From contig JAQIWT010001219.1 in NCBI GenBank assembly GCA_034696485.1, positions 1-11,868 on the forward strand: a stretch of DNA of 11,868 nucleotides. The letters are read 5' to 3'. Position numbers and translations under genes: made by a program. Below, piece after piece: positions 1 through 9,168 of this stretch; position 1 is the stretch's first letter, and each line of letters starts with the position of its first letter. The DNA comes from Isohypsibius dastychi. Taxonomy: Eukaryota > Tardigrada > Eutardigrada > Parachela > Isohypsibiidae. Under the pieces are notes generated by a model. It was not told where the DNA came from and searched no databases. It saw nothing but the letters and a program-made list of their open reading frames with translations.

Positions 1-69
1 ATGTCTCACGCAGCGCAGTTTGCAGTGGCGAATTTCGCTGCGATGCAATTGCGCGCAGTGGAGCAGTAA
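1..69 (+). CDS. Possible 3' end of an upstream gene (22 codons and stop)
   Basis: The window opens on an in-frame ATG followed by 21 more sense codons rich in Ala and Gln, then TAA at 67-69. It could be the last part of an exon cut by the window edge. It is too short to identify, has no visible domain, and could be chance. No function is proposed. Confidence 0.15.
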   Translation: MSHAAQFAVANFAAMQLRAVEQ

Positions 70-263
70 CAACCATACTCTCCCTAGCGTGAAAGCAGAT
101 CTAAAACATCGTGATTCTCCGAAATACTAGCTGATGTAAGGGCCTAAGTGCTGACAAAGATGCGAAGAACGAAATACGGGTGAAGCCAAGAAATAATATG
201 TTTGAGAGTGAGGAACCATATCAGGAACACGAGTGACCATGCAATCTGGAGATCTATTTCATG

Positions 264-334
264 CAGATTCGTCTGTTCGTCTGACTCACAGTATATTCCC
301 ACTTTGGAACCGTCACAAGCATCAGATTCGTCTG
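264..334 (+). repeat. 12-bp direct repeat CAGATTCGTCTG (two copies)
   Basis: The 12-mer CAGATTCGTCTG occurs at 264-275 and again at 323-334. The motif TTCGTCTGAC also occurs at 275-284, overlapping the first copy, and again within the second. This is seen directly. It may be a regulatory element or a small tandem remnant; no function is known. Confidence 0.5.
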
Positions 335-383
335 ACGTCATTAGATCTCTGACCCAGCCGATTGGCTGGAGAACTTTTCTGTT

Positions 384-395
384 GGTCTTAAGACC
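384..395. repeat. Perfect palindrome GGTCTTAAGACC
   Basis: This is a perfect 12-bp palindrome, with two further pairing positions outside it after one mismatch. It lies about 165 nt upstream of the proposed TTLL start codon, so it could be a dimeric factor site. A palindrome of this length can also occur by chance. Confidence 0.4.
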
Positions 396-560
396 GACTA
401 AAACGGTGTGATAATAGGCATAGAAATCTGACAGCTCCCCGAGATGAATCAGCTATGCATTACTTGTGAGATTACCGGAAGCGTGGCAACATTTGGTACA
501 CCCTGATGCGCCACAGAAAATAGTCGTGCCCACCGTAGTCTGAGAGAAGCACTCAGGTGG

Positions 561-3500
561 ATGGACGAACGGACCGATAATTTTATCCCCGAATCTGACT
601 CAGATCATGATGAGACTGACCCCGATGATCCATGCGAGAATATTCAGCGAATCTCTTCCCACTTATCAAACGAGCATAGCACCAATTTTAATTCTAAGAG
701 AAGTTCGCTGACCTACGTATGTACAAATAAACGACAGTTTGTGGAAGGTGACCAGGACAGACACAATGCGAAGGACAATCCCGCGGCATCCCAGTTATCA
801 CGTGCTCGTGCTATTGCAACTGAAGCTATTAAGGTGAACACATCAATGAAGTAGCATGTATCGTTTTAACATTCCACTTTTCAGCATAAAAAAATTTTCG
901 TGGTTGAAGGATTTTTTCCATTAGTGCGCCAGGAACTTCTCGATCGCGGTTGGGTAGAGAATCTAGAATGTAATGCAAGATACAAAAAACATGCCGTGGA
1001 GGAAAATGATCTGCGTGGCATAATTGTGCTGAGTCCTGTACATCTCGCGTTTTCAAAAACCTGAATCTCTCAACGTTTCTTTCCAGTCCAGGCTTGTGCG
1101 AGGCCACTCAGTCAGTTTCACTTGGAGGGCGAACCGTGGAAGGAAGAAAACAAATGACGCTCAGCACATCCTTGCTACGCCCGCCTACCTTAATTTTAAC
1201 ATCAAGTCCAATCTCGTTCAAGTTGTGAAAAACATTTCTGTTGTGTCGATGGCTGACCCGGAAACCATTTCTCCACGGAGTTATCGCATGAATCGAGAAC
1301 AAGACGCAAATCTCTTTTACAGTGAGCTCTTGTCAGAGCAAAAACCTTACATATTTCGGTAACCTTATCCAACCCTAGGAGACTTCATTCTGACAGCTTG
1401 CGCCAACATACTCAAATACGTCTGTGAAACATCGAACGCGGAGAATACGGTTGACCCGCCACCGTGGTGTCTCATTAAAAGCGGTTGTATACCGAAGCGG
1501 TTCCCTCTTTCCGCAAGGCTACAGGATGAGGCGCTGCGTAATTTCCATCCTTCGGAAGAGCTTTATTCTTGTCATCCCTCAGTCCCTGAAGACATTGAAC
1601 GATGGCTCACGCGGGATTGCAGCGAAATTCCCTGTTTTGATCCTGTTAGATGCCGATCAGTCCAATACTTCCCAGAAGAAATAATTCGAACTGCTGCAAA
1701 ACACATAAGCGAGTTTTTGAAGATCCCGGATGATATTCTTTATCATTTACGGCTCAAAAAACTGGTAAGTATGTATGCTTATACTCCAATGCAACTGTAA
1801 ATGAGTGGTGTTCTATTGCCGCATCAGAAATTTGCTTTGACCCCAACACACAGTTCCTGGAGTTCTTTTCTCAACTGGAGCTATTTGGTACGCCAGTACG
1901 TGAGTCTGAAAATATGAGCCTGTGCTGATTGGGCCAAACTGCCAATTTCATCTTGCAGCGCACAAATTAGGAGTGTCGCCGTTGAGAAAATGGAGAATCA
2001 CGAAATTAAGATTGAATGCTGCCAATCTCTCCTAAAGGAGTTCGCCAAACTTTGTCCCCAGTGTCCATATGACGGTGAGAAAAAGCAAGACAATATGTGG
2101 TTAACAAAACCGAAGAATATCCGTGTCAAGGAAAAAACAATATATGGATTATCAAACCTGGGAATAAGAGCCGCGGACTCGAGATTGCTGTGTGCAATAC
2201 TGTTGAAGAGGTGACTGAGATATGCTTCAACAACCAGGGATTTCCGGATATGCGCAATTTCGTCGTTCAGAAGTACATAGGTACTGGTATTCATGTCGTT
2301 AGTTTTGAGTATCATGGGGTTATGTTGTTTGACAGAGCGCCCATATCTATGCTTTCACACCAAGTTCGACATACGTCAGTGGTTCCTGATCACGTGGCAT
2401 CCGTTGACATTATGGATTTACAACGACTGCTACCTCCGATTCAGCTCTGCCCACTTCACATTAAACAACTTCGATGAGAAGATTCATTTGACAAATAACG
2501 CTGTTCAAGGAAAGTATTTCAAAAATATCCCAAAAGACTCCAAAATCCCTCACGAATGTATGTGGACAAAAGAGCAGTTTTTGACATATCTGAGCTCTCG
2601 CGGTATGAATGGCCCACAGATATGGGCAGGGAAAATCTTCCCTGACATCAGCCGAATTCTGTCTTTGGCCATGGTTGCTTCGTCTACCGAAATGGATATG
2701 AAGGCGGTAAGAACCATAGATGGACATCATTGGTATCATACATTTATCGCCTCACACCCAAACATTGTCCAGGTAGATGGTTACGAATTGTTCGGCGCCG
2801 ACTTCATACTAACATACGATCTCAAGCCCTGGCTTATCGAAATAAACTCCGGGCCAGATTTGTCAGCATCAACCGCGGTCACAGCAGACATGTGTCCAAA
2901 GGTAGTGGTGGACTGTATAAAAGGTAATACTTCTTGTTCGACTGTAATCTGCACTCGAAGTTTAAACGAATACTAGTCTGAAAAGAACTGATTCAAAAAC
3001 TGATTTCAGCCTTTGATATTCATTACCATACTGGAATGAACATTTCGAAAGGGGGAACTGAATTCGAAGACTTAATGAGGGCAGAGAGTAAAGTTTTCTT
3101 CCTGAGCCTTGTTATCAGGTACTCTTGGCATGTTGATAACACGGAAGAGTTGACAAAACCAGGGCAACTTGTGCAATTATTTCATCGCATATCATTAGCT
3201 ATGGTATGGACAGTGTTTGAAATGAGAACAAAACCAAGCAGAGAATCCGAAGTCAGTGCATGAAAGTTATGTCGGCCAAATCACTAGATGGTTGTTCACT
3301 CATTTCTCAAATTCACCAGAATGGTAGAATTTCATGATTTTCAGATATCTCGAATTTCCGAGAATTTTACACATGGCTCATGCCATTCTCCTCAGAGCAT
3401 TGATAAACCTGACCGAACCTTGTATCTGCTAGTGCTCATCGACCATCATCGCAATCGTGAAATGAGAACTGGGAAATTCTGCAAGGTCCACCAGATTCGC

Positions 3501-4490
3501 TACGGCCGATCAAAAGGGAAAGCATTCCCCATCCGGAGTGGACCAATTGAGTCAATGATACCCATAAAACAGCATCGATTGAGCATAGCTAAACTGCGCG
3601 GAATTGGAAGTGGTATCCCCCTAACGCCAACTGCTGACGACCCAACAGTAGACTCCAAAAAAATTGAAACAAAGAAGTCGGTTGAGAGAGGGGAATATAA
3701 CTCAGCATATGAAAACACTGCTGATTACAAAATTAAAAACGATCTGAACAGTTCCGAAGAGCAGCTCGTTTCTTCCGGTCGTGCAAGTCGATGTTCGTCA
3801 CCAACCTGCTTCCCATTACACCTTGACGCCTTTTTGCCTGAGGAACACAACAAAACTTGTGCGCTGTTCAGCTCGGAAAACCAAGCAAACGCCTGTTCTT
3901 TGAGATCTACCTACAAATTGATTTCGAACGTTTTAAGTGAAAAAGCCAAGGAAACACTTCAAACAAGGTACTCCATGCGAAGAAGGATTAAACGTTCTGT
4001 TGCTGTATCCGAAACTGGTGTCAACGGCTCCAACAGATTCGCTGATCAGAGAAGGTCGAACCTTCTGAACACTGGCACAGCGGCGAGGAACTCTATTGAA
4101 AAAAGTATTGATAGTGACCAACAAATCATGAAAGTTCGTCCGTATACAAAACAGTTCATACAAAGCAAGAATGGGATTCGATCTGAACCTACCAAATGGA
4201 TCACGTTTGACCAACCTGTACCCGTACTAAATCACCCGGGCCTGAAAATGGCAGACAGCATGGTGAAAAGAACGATCAGTGACGCTGATAATGAACGGGA
4301 ATGCATAAGGCTTAGAACAGCAAATGAACTCCCTCGACAGACGCACTCTGACGGAGGACATCCGCAAGTGCTGCGACACCGGCGCACGCTGACCAATATG
4401 TATCGACGGCCGGTGGGATCAAATGACCTATTCCCTCTGCATATCTTCTCAAGCAGAAAATTTAGATTGTCACGTTTACATGTCAGTTGA
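561..4490 (+). CDS. Tubulin tyrosine ligase-like protein, TTLL3/8 (tubulin glycylase) type, 10 exons
   Basis: By family this is an ATP-dependent ligase that adds glycine to tubulin side chains, usually on axonemal microtubules. Proposed exons are 561-833, 885-1037, 1087-1321, 1379-1764, 1828-1895, 1959-2074, 2131-2280, 2336-2706, 2773-2923 and 3433-4490, giving 986 residues with every intron phase agreeing. Motifs in order are KKIFVVEG near residue 95, a TTLL3-type ADPET..PRSYR block, DFILTA, NIWIIKPGNKSRG (K419), KFDIRQW (about 470-476), a YLRFS block, ELFGADF, and PWLIEIN with E607 and N609. The last exon begins VLIDHHRNREMRTG, which aligns with the post-catalytic segment of TTLL3, and continues into a roughly 330-residue Ser/Lys/Arg-rich, probably disordered tail. 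Oddities are RGLEI where the family has RGxGI, and an Asp missing after FLIT. The start at 561 is the first in-frame ATG after a stop, in weak context, so a further 5' exon is possible. The TTLL3 versus TTLL8 assignment is not settled. Confidence 0.85.
2924..3432 (+). other. Unusually long intron (509 nt) of the TTLL gene
   Basis: The donor follows codon CIK in phase 1 (GTAATA at 2924). The acceptor CTGCTAG ends at 3432, and joining restores the TTLL3-like segment beginning VLID. All other introns in this gene are 49-66 nt. Inside lies an open frame from an alternative TTTCAG acceptor (3009) to a stop at 3261-3263, in the same frame as the last exon. A short phase-1 cassette exon (about 3010-3087) is therefore possible, but its sequence does not resemble the family. 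I see no RNA gene or transposon in it. Confidence 0.55.
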
Positions 4491-4642
4491 GAGTTTCTGT
4501 TGCAATGTTAGGCCACAGAGTGTTTGTTGTAGCTGAATCTTTTCAAGCGGGTGGTGATGACCCTGGTGTCCTTGAGATCATTGTCATGGTATAGTGCATC
4601 GACCATTCGGTGTGAATCCCGAGTAAATCTAATCATTCTTAA

Positions 4643-5149
4643 ATGTATCAAAAAGCATACGAATCTTTCGAGCCCAAGCAAAATCCGAATTTCCTGGCTC
4701 GGATAAGACGAACCATTCGATGTTTCCAACGAGATTCAGTCACGACAGTGTGTGTGGTACGGATATGTCTACGCCGTCCATGCTTCCGTGACGTTTTGTA
4801 TAGTATATTGTGGACCCTGGTTTTCACCGCCGTCATCATCAATGATCTCGTGCAATATTTATTGACTCGACGCGTGGAAAACACCTCACAATTTGTTACG
4901 GTTCCTCTGATATACAGCCAAACGGTTCTTGTGTATTATACGATGGGATGCTATCACTACAGATATTTCTGCCGAAAGTACTTCGTCATTCCACACATGA
5001 GAACGTTTCTTTGTTTTCTGTTTTACTATCAAATTCTGTTACTTGCCGCAAGACTGATCATTGAGATAGTGTTTAGAGACTATCGCGAGGAGCATTACAT
5101 GGCCGAGACCCAAGAGTTTCGATCTGAGCAGTACGCTGGCTTGGGATAG
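4643..5149 (+). CDS. Orphan small membrane protein with about three transmembrane segments
   Basis: A single-exon frame of 168 residues opens with ATG after a close upstream stop. The first 50 residues are basic and Arg/Cys-rich. Hydrophobic segments follow at about 51-74, 84-104 (weaker, Tyr-rich) and 121-143. The C-terminus is acidic and soluble (EEHYMAETQEF). Composition and membrane periodicity argue for a real gene, and the minus strand opposite offers nothing better. I do not recognise the family. It lies 152 nt after the TTLL stop, in the same orientation, and an AATAAA sits 123 nt after its stop. Additional 5' exons cannot be excluded. Confidence 0.6.
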   Translation: MYQKAYESFEPKQNPNFLARIRRTIRCFQRDSVTTVCVVRICLRRPCFRDVLYSILWTLVFTAVIINDLVQYLLTRRVENTSQFVTVPLIYSQTVLVYYTMGCYHYRYFCRKYFVIPHMRTFLCFLFYYQILLLAARLIIEIVFRDYREEHYMAETQEFRSEQYAGLG

Positions 5150-5272
5150 TACAAAAAAGACCACGAATGCAGTTCTCGCTATCGTTTTCATGACCATGTT
5201 ACACCAATGTAGTTCTGTCATAGGTGGTGTCGTTAGGTTTAGCCCGAGCCGAGAAAGTGCTCTCGCACCACC

Positions 5273-5278
5273 AATAAA
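5273..5278 (+). terminator. Candidate polyadenylation signal AATAAA
   Basis: A canonical AATAAA lies 123 nt downstream of the stop of the 4643-5149 gene, on the same strand. It would give a short 3' UTR, as expected in a compact genome. The call rests on motif and position only. Confidence 0.45.
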
Positions 5279-5302
5279 TGACTATCACTTATCTCACAAG
5301 TT

Positions 5303-5318
5303 TTTCGTCGTGACGAAA
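5303..5318. repeat. 7-bp inverted repeat TTTCGTC-GT-GACGAAA
   Basis: Two perfect 7-bp arms are separated by two bases, about 25 nt past the candidate AATAAA and between two convergent genes. It could be a factor site or chance. Confidence 0.35.
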
Positions 5319-5508
5319 TCAACACAGTGCAGAGCTTTACTGCATGAGTCAACAAGAATTGAATCGCGAACAAAAATGTTGGGCTATCCTCGAAACTACC
5401 CTCAACTTAGCACAAATCAAGAAAGGACAAACCACAATTTGCGAAAAACACGACTGTTGGGAGCATCGGTCAGATCAGCTTTGGAATTCTTTCAGATCTT
5501 CACCCGAC

Positions 5509-6439
5509 TCACAGGGTCATCCTATCTCTCATCTCTTCAACCATGTCTTTCAAATCTTCGATAAAATCACGAAGGCGATCTTCTTTCCACAAGCAAAATG
5601 ATATCAGCAGAACTAACGTCAGAACCGTTATACCTCCTGATGAAAGTAACTTTAACCAAAGCGGCCATTCGTGAGACTCCCTTTGTTCTGTGAACGTTAT
5701 TGCATTAGTGTAATTAATCGGCTGAACTAGTCCCCAAGGTAATAATTCGACAACACTCACTACATGCAGTGGTCGGGAAGTACTCGATTAGGGGCCGATT
5801 CTTTGCTTTCAAATATCTGATCTTCTTCACTTTTATTATGTTAACTTTTGGATTTGAGGCATCGTATGGAGAAACAGTTCCAATATCTTGGATCGAAATT
5901 GGATCTAAATTTTCCGTCAAAGCGCTGGCGTCGGTAGTCACCGCAATCCTGTCAATCACCGGCAGAATCTTTGTTGGCAAGTGACAATCGCATCGACCGG
6001 TACGTTTGAAGCCGCGAACTGCAGCTGCCACACATATCCCATACGTTGTTGCTGATATTCCTTTCGGAATCATCCCCTGTTCATTATCGCCATCATTGAA
6101 GTATCTTATTCTTACACATGTACAAACGATTTCCGTGATGGGCATGGATTCGGTTACGCTTCCGTATTTAAATCGAGTATAAGTTAAGTATATCGATGGC
6201 ACACAGCCGGAAAACGACCAGTGTTCCGCGCCTGACGAAATGCTGGAACCATTATCTGCCACTGTCGGCCCCAGCCATATTCCCATTGGCAAGTTTTGAG
6301 GACAATAAAGTGAGGTGGTGCATGTCCTGCTTTCTGGGTCACGACTGTAATACTGTAGTCCAGGATGGCTGGGTTCAGTCTGGCTGGTTGAAGCCGATGA
6401 CTTCAATGTTATCATCAGAAACACAGTTCTCAATGCCAT
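5509..6439 (-). CDS. Nine-cysteine type I membrane protein, paralogue 3
   Basis: Two exons, 6439-5761 and 5687-5509, encode 285 residues. The 73-nt phase-1 intron has GTGAGT and a TTCACAG acceptor. The N-terminus MALRTVFLMITL is a weak signal peptide. The ectodomain has cysteines at about 40, 46, 79, 106, 108, 136, 150, 152 and 226, in motifs LPMGIWLG, HWSFSGC, VCTC, TTYGICVA and GRCDCHLPT..LPVI. A membrane helix lies at about 241-259, followed by LWKEDRLRDFIEDL and an acidic/basic tail. Exon 2 is 179 nt, exactly as in the neighbour at 6630-7672, and the LPxGxWLG and CDCxLPT motifs align one to one, so the model is well supported. The biochemical role is unknown; a cell-surface or secreted place is inferred from topology. 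A separate signal-peptide exon upstream is possible because the leader is short. Confidence 0.8.
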
Positions 6440-6629
6440 CCAATATCACAGGTATCTTGGTCCACGATTTTGTGATTTATCCATCGGGCCATTCGAGCAA
6501 GCTCATAATACTGCAGGTTCCAAATGAAGTTATCACATCTTCCGCAGTACGGATAACAGTTATTTGCGTCATCCCGGTCGAACTATCAAGTTCTGTTGTC
6601 TTAGAGACTAATGACCAGTATCCAGCGAA

Positions 6630-7672
6630 CTAGACTTTCTGACCATCCAGCCTTGCCTCGATGTCGTCCTTCATTTCCTCTATGTAATCCGCAACCTCGT
6701 CTTTTTTCCATAAACACCACATGCCCAGACATAGTATAGTGATAACTATACATATTATAATGATCAACCACCAGAGTGACAGTGACTGTTTCGTGTGTGG
6801 TTTTGGAACTAAAACAGGGACAGGATAGCAGATTTACTTGGAAAGGCCTGAGAAGGTGCAAACTCACCACAGAGTTTATCATCAGACGAGGTGATGAGCC
6901 TTTTCCCTGCTGATTCACTCCAAACTTTTTGCACTTTGATCACGTTGATTTTTGGTGGGAGTGGTGGTGCCGTGACTTCTTTTGTACTTTCTGGCGTTTC
7001 CGCCTCTTCGATCTCAGGTGAATCCGATTTCGGTAGCCATAACTCACCTTCAGGACTTCCATCAATCGTCACTTTCAATGTATTTGCCAGCGATATGTCG
7101 TCCACGCCTACGTTGGCTGAATAGGGACCAATTACTGGCAAAACAACCGTTGGTAATATGCAGTCACACTTTCCTTTGCTTCTTGTGCTCTGGACTGATG
7201 CAGCAACGCATATTCCGTAGGTCGTGGCAGTGATGCCATCCGGGGACACGATAGGGTCATTAGCATTTTCTTGATAAGTAATATTCAGACAACTGCAGAT
7301 GGGTTCTGTTACTGGAACATAGGTTCGGGCTTCGTTACCCTCGTTATACTTGTCAAAGCGATGGTAAGTGAGGTATGCCACAGGATGGCAGCCAGTAAAC
7401 GACCAATGGTCCGATGTAGAAAGATGACCTGAATTTTTCCCCGCGAATAATGCCGGCCCTAACCATACACCCCTTGGAAGATTTTGCTTGCAGTAGATTG
7501 ATGAAGAACACTTGGCCAAGTCCACATCTCGACTGTAATATCGGAGCGCAGGAGACCATGGATTTTTCCTGGCATCTGCTATGCTCTGCGCGTCCGCGTG
7601 CAGTAGACTACATAGATATAGAATGCAAACAAATAACTTTATAGCTCCGAAATCCGCGGTGGATAGATTCAT
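6630..7672 (-). CDS. Nine-cysteine type I membrane protein, paralogue 2
   Basis: Two exons, 7672-6868 and 6808-6630, encode 327 residues; the 59-nt phase-1 intron has GTGAGT and TTTTAG. The start chosen is the ATG at 7672, because the frame upstream offers only TTG. A clear signal peptide (hydrophobic about 10-25, cut near HADAQ) is followed by cysteines at 55, 61, 95, 126, 128, 155, 169, 171 and 268. Motifs are LPRGVWLG, HWSFTGC, ICSC, TTYGICVA and GKCDCILPT..LPVI. An acidic, Pro/Thr-rich stalk at about 205-240 is longer than in the paralogues, followed by INVIKVQKV. A transmembrane helix lies at about 280-302, then a cytoplasmic tail LWKKDEVADYIEEMKDDIE, probably helical. An NIT glycosylation sequon follows the CxC motif. 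The family is not recognised and no function is assigned. Confidence 0.85.
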
Positions 7673-7878
7673 CCGATCGCCCGAATAACCTCTGATTTTC
7701 AATGCTGTGTGGAAACATTACAGCCCTGTCGATAATAGTACAGAAAATACATCAGCCTGATGCACGATATCACCACACGTTACTTTGGCTTAGTTGGGTT
7801 GTCGTAGCAATCGACGCGGTCTGCTCCAGTTAATCGGTTCCTCAATCTTCTGAGGATACGGTGAGGGGCAAGGTCCGG

Positions 7879-8852
7879 CTAGTAAACAAACATCATAACT
7901 GTGACGATGATGAGGTGATTTGAACGCGACCGCATATTTTGAACGCCATCTGAAAGCCATAGTTACAATCATAGTCAAGCATTCCCAACAATGAATTACT
8001 TTGAGGAATTATAAATACCGCAAAATGGTAGAGTGGTATCTTCAAGAACAAATCGGGCTGCTGGTTGAGTTATCCATTCTATCTCAGTAACATTAATCGT
8101 GACCTGTTCTGTGGCCAATTGTGTATCAGGTGTTGTTGTTACATATTTGGATGCAGGCACTACCACCCCTCCAACTTGGCCATCATTTGTGACGATCAGT
8201 GACCTCAGGATCTCGGGGTCTCTCTGCTCTGCGATAGCTATGAAATCTTTGTAAGCCATGTGCTGATTGGGTGAATGCTGCCCGAAAACTGGCAAAGGAG
8301 CTGTTGGTAATTTACAATCGCAAGATCTCCCGTTAGCCCTTGAAGAAATGACACACAGTGTGTACGTTACTGCTGTAACAGCAGGCCTCGCATTTTCCCC
8401 CTCATAATTGACGTCGCTGCAATAGCATATGATTTCGTTGTTGAAAGTCCATCCACGATCGTACAAGATGTATGCCGCAGAGCTACATCCCGCAAATGAC
8501 CATTTTTTTGCGGATTCTTCAATGGAGGCCGCTACATCACGAAGAAAACGCTGTTCTCAGTGCCTTACCTAACTGAATTATTGATGCACTTACCTGAATT
8601 ATGGTACAAGTCGGTACCCATCCAGATGCCAGCTGGCAGGCCGAGAGGCTGCCCGACTGGAACACCATTTCTTGGTAAAGGATTGGGGTTCGCGCGGCAG
8701 AAGAATTCGATTGCTCCAAACTCAGCACAATGCTTTCCGTTTTTGAAATAACCGCTGAGCTCACGAAGAGGTATATTACCGTAATCAGGGTTATCAGCTG
8801 AACAACGCCATAGCAAACAGATAATTAGCATGACGCTCTTTACATTCGTCAT
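7879..8852 (-). CDS. Nine-cysteine protein, paralogue 1, with a shortened membrane segment
   Basis: Three exons, 8852-8594, 8531-8019 and 7949-7879, encode 280 residues; both introns (62 and 69 nt) are phase 1. The signal peptide is MTNVKSVMLIICLLWRCSA. Cysteines sit at about 42, 52, 101, 122, 124, 146, 157, 159 and 257, matching the paralogues, with motifs LPAGIWMG, KWSFAGC, CYC and SCDCKLPT..LPVF. It differs from the others in three ways: an extra intron after YHNS, a longer first cysteine loop, and a third exon that ends after only about 11 hydrophobic residues (LIIVTVMMFVY) with no cytoplasmic tail. It may be GPI-anchored or secreted, or the end may be frameshifted. Without the last splice the protein would stop just after the ninth cysteine. 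It is the most divergent copy and lies furthest upstream in the tandem array. Confidence 0.75.
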
Positions 8853-9168
8853 TTTTTTGCGTGGGAAATACTACAGACATGCTCAACACGTTACAAGTAG
8901 GTAACTAGTACATTCTAGATCCACGAGGCACAATGACTGAATTACTTCAACTGCAGAGAAAAATGGTTAAGATTTGTATTGGATTTCCAAGCACGATACA
9001 GATTGCCATGGTGCGCTTTTTTCGTGATAGGTTTGCTGAACCTGACCACTTTTCCTTTCACGGTCAGTCTTTGTCTACGAGCTCAGTTATCACATTCCCA
9101 TGTGGACAACTCTGAGCTACTGCTTTCGAAATGTTCCTTCTCGTTCATTGCCCAAGTTTGGACATACT
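8853..9168. other. Gap between the dynein light chain and the cysteine-rich genes
   Basis: About 316 nt with no supported exon. It should contain the 3' UTR of the light chain gene and the promoter or leader of the downstream minus-strand gene. A plus frame starting at 8933 has no domain or splice support. No AATAAA for the minus strand was recognised here. Confidence 0.4.

Larger units (their letters stand above)
70..560. other. Gene-free stretch upstream of the TTLL gene
   Basis: No convincing exon is visible. A minus-strand ATG frame (341-144) and a TTG-initiated plus frame (202-411) overlap each other, and neither has a recognisable domain or splice support. The stretch holds a 12-bp direct repeat (264-275 and 323-334) and a perfect 12-bp palindrome (384-395). 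It probably contains the 5' UTR and promoter of the gene starting at 561, possibly also an unseen non-coding first exon, since a CAG acceptor-like site ends at 556. No TATA box was recognised. Confidence 0.4.
5150..5508. other. 3' flank between convergent genes
   Basis: This is the intergenic stretch between the plus-strand orphan gene and the minus-strand cysteine-rich gene, which converge here. It contains a plus-strand AATAAA and a 16-bp inverted repeat. Plus frames from 5190 and 5344 run through it into the antisense of a well-supported minus exon, and I do not accept them as genes. Confidence 0.5.

Noticed and set aside
144-341. Minus-strand ATG frame, acidic then hydrophobic
   Set aside because: It is short with no domain, no clear splice sites and no partner exon. 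Its Ser-Asp-Glu repeats come from the local direct repeat.
3036-3263. Plus frame read as a TTLL exon
   Set aside because: Direct joining of 2923 to 3433 restores the TTLL3-like segment exactly in phase, while this frame has no family similarity.
4508-4729. Minus-strand ATG frame overlapping the orphan membrane gene
   Set aside because: It overlaps the better-supported plus gene, has no domain and no splice support.
5190-5601. Two overlapping plus frames
   Set aside because: Their 3' halves are antisense to the membrane exon of paralogue 3, which is supported by its aligned sister gene.
6196-6633. Long plus frame
   Set aside because: It is largely antisense to exon 1 of paralogue 3 and the gap before it. 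It has no independent signal.
7672-7702. Start of paralogue 2 at 7702
   Set aside because: That start is TTG. The ATG at 7672 gives a better signal peptide.
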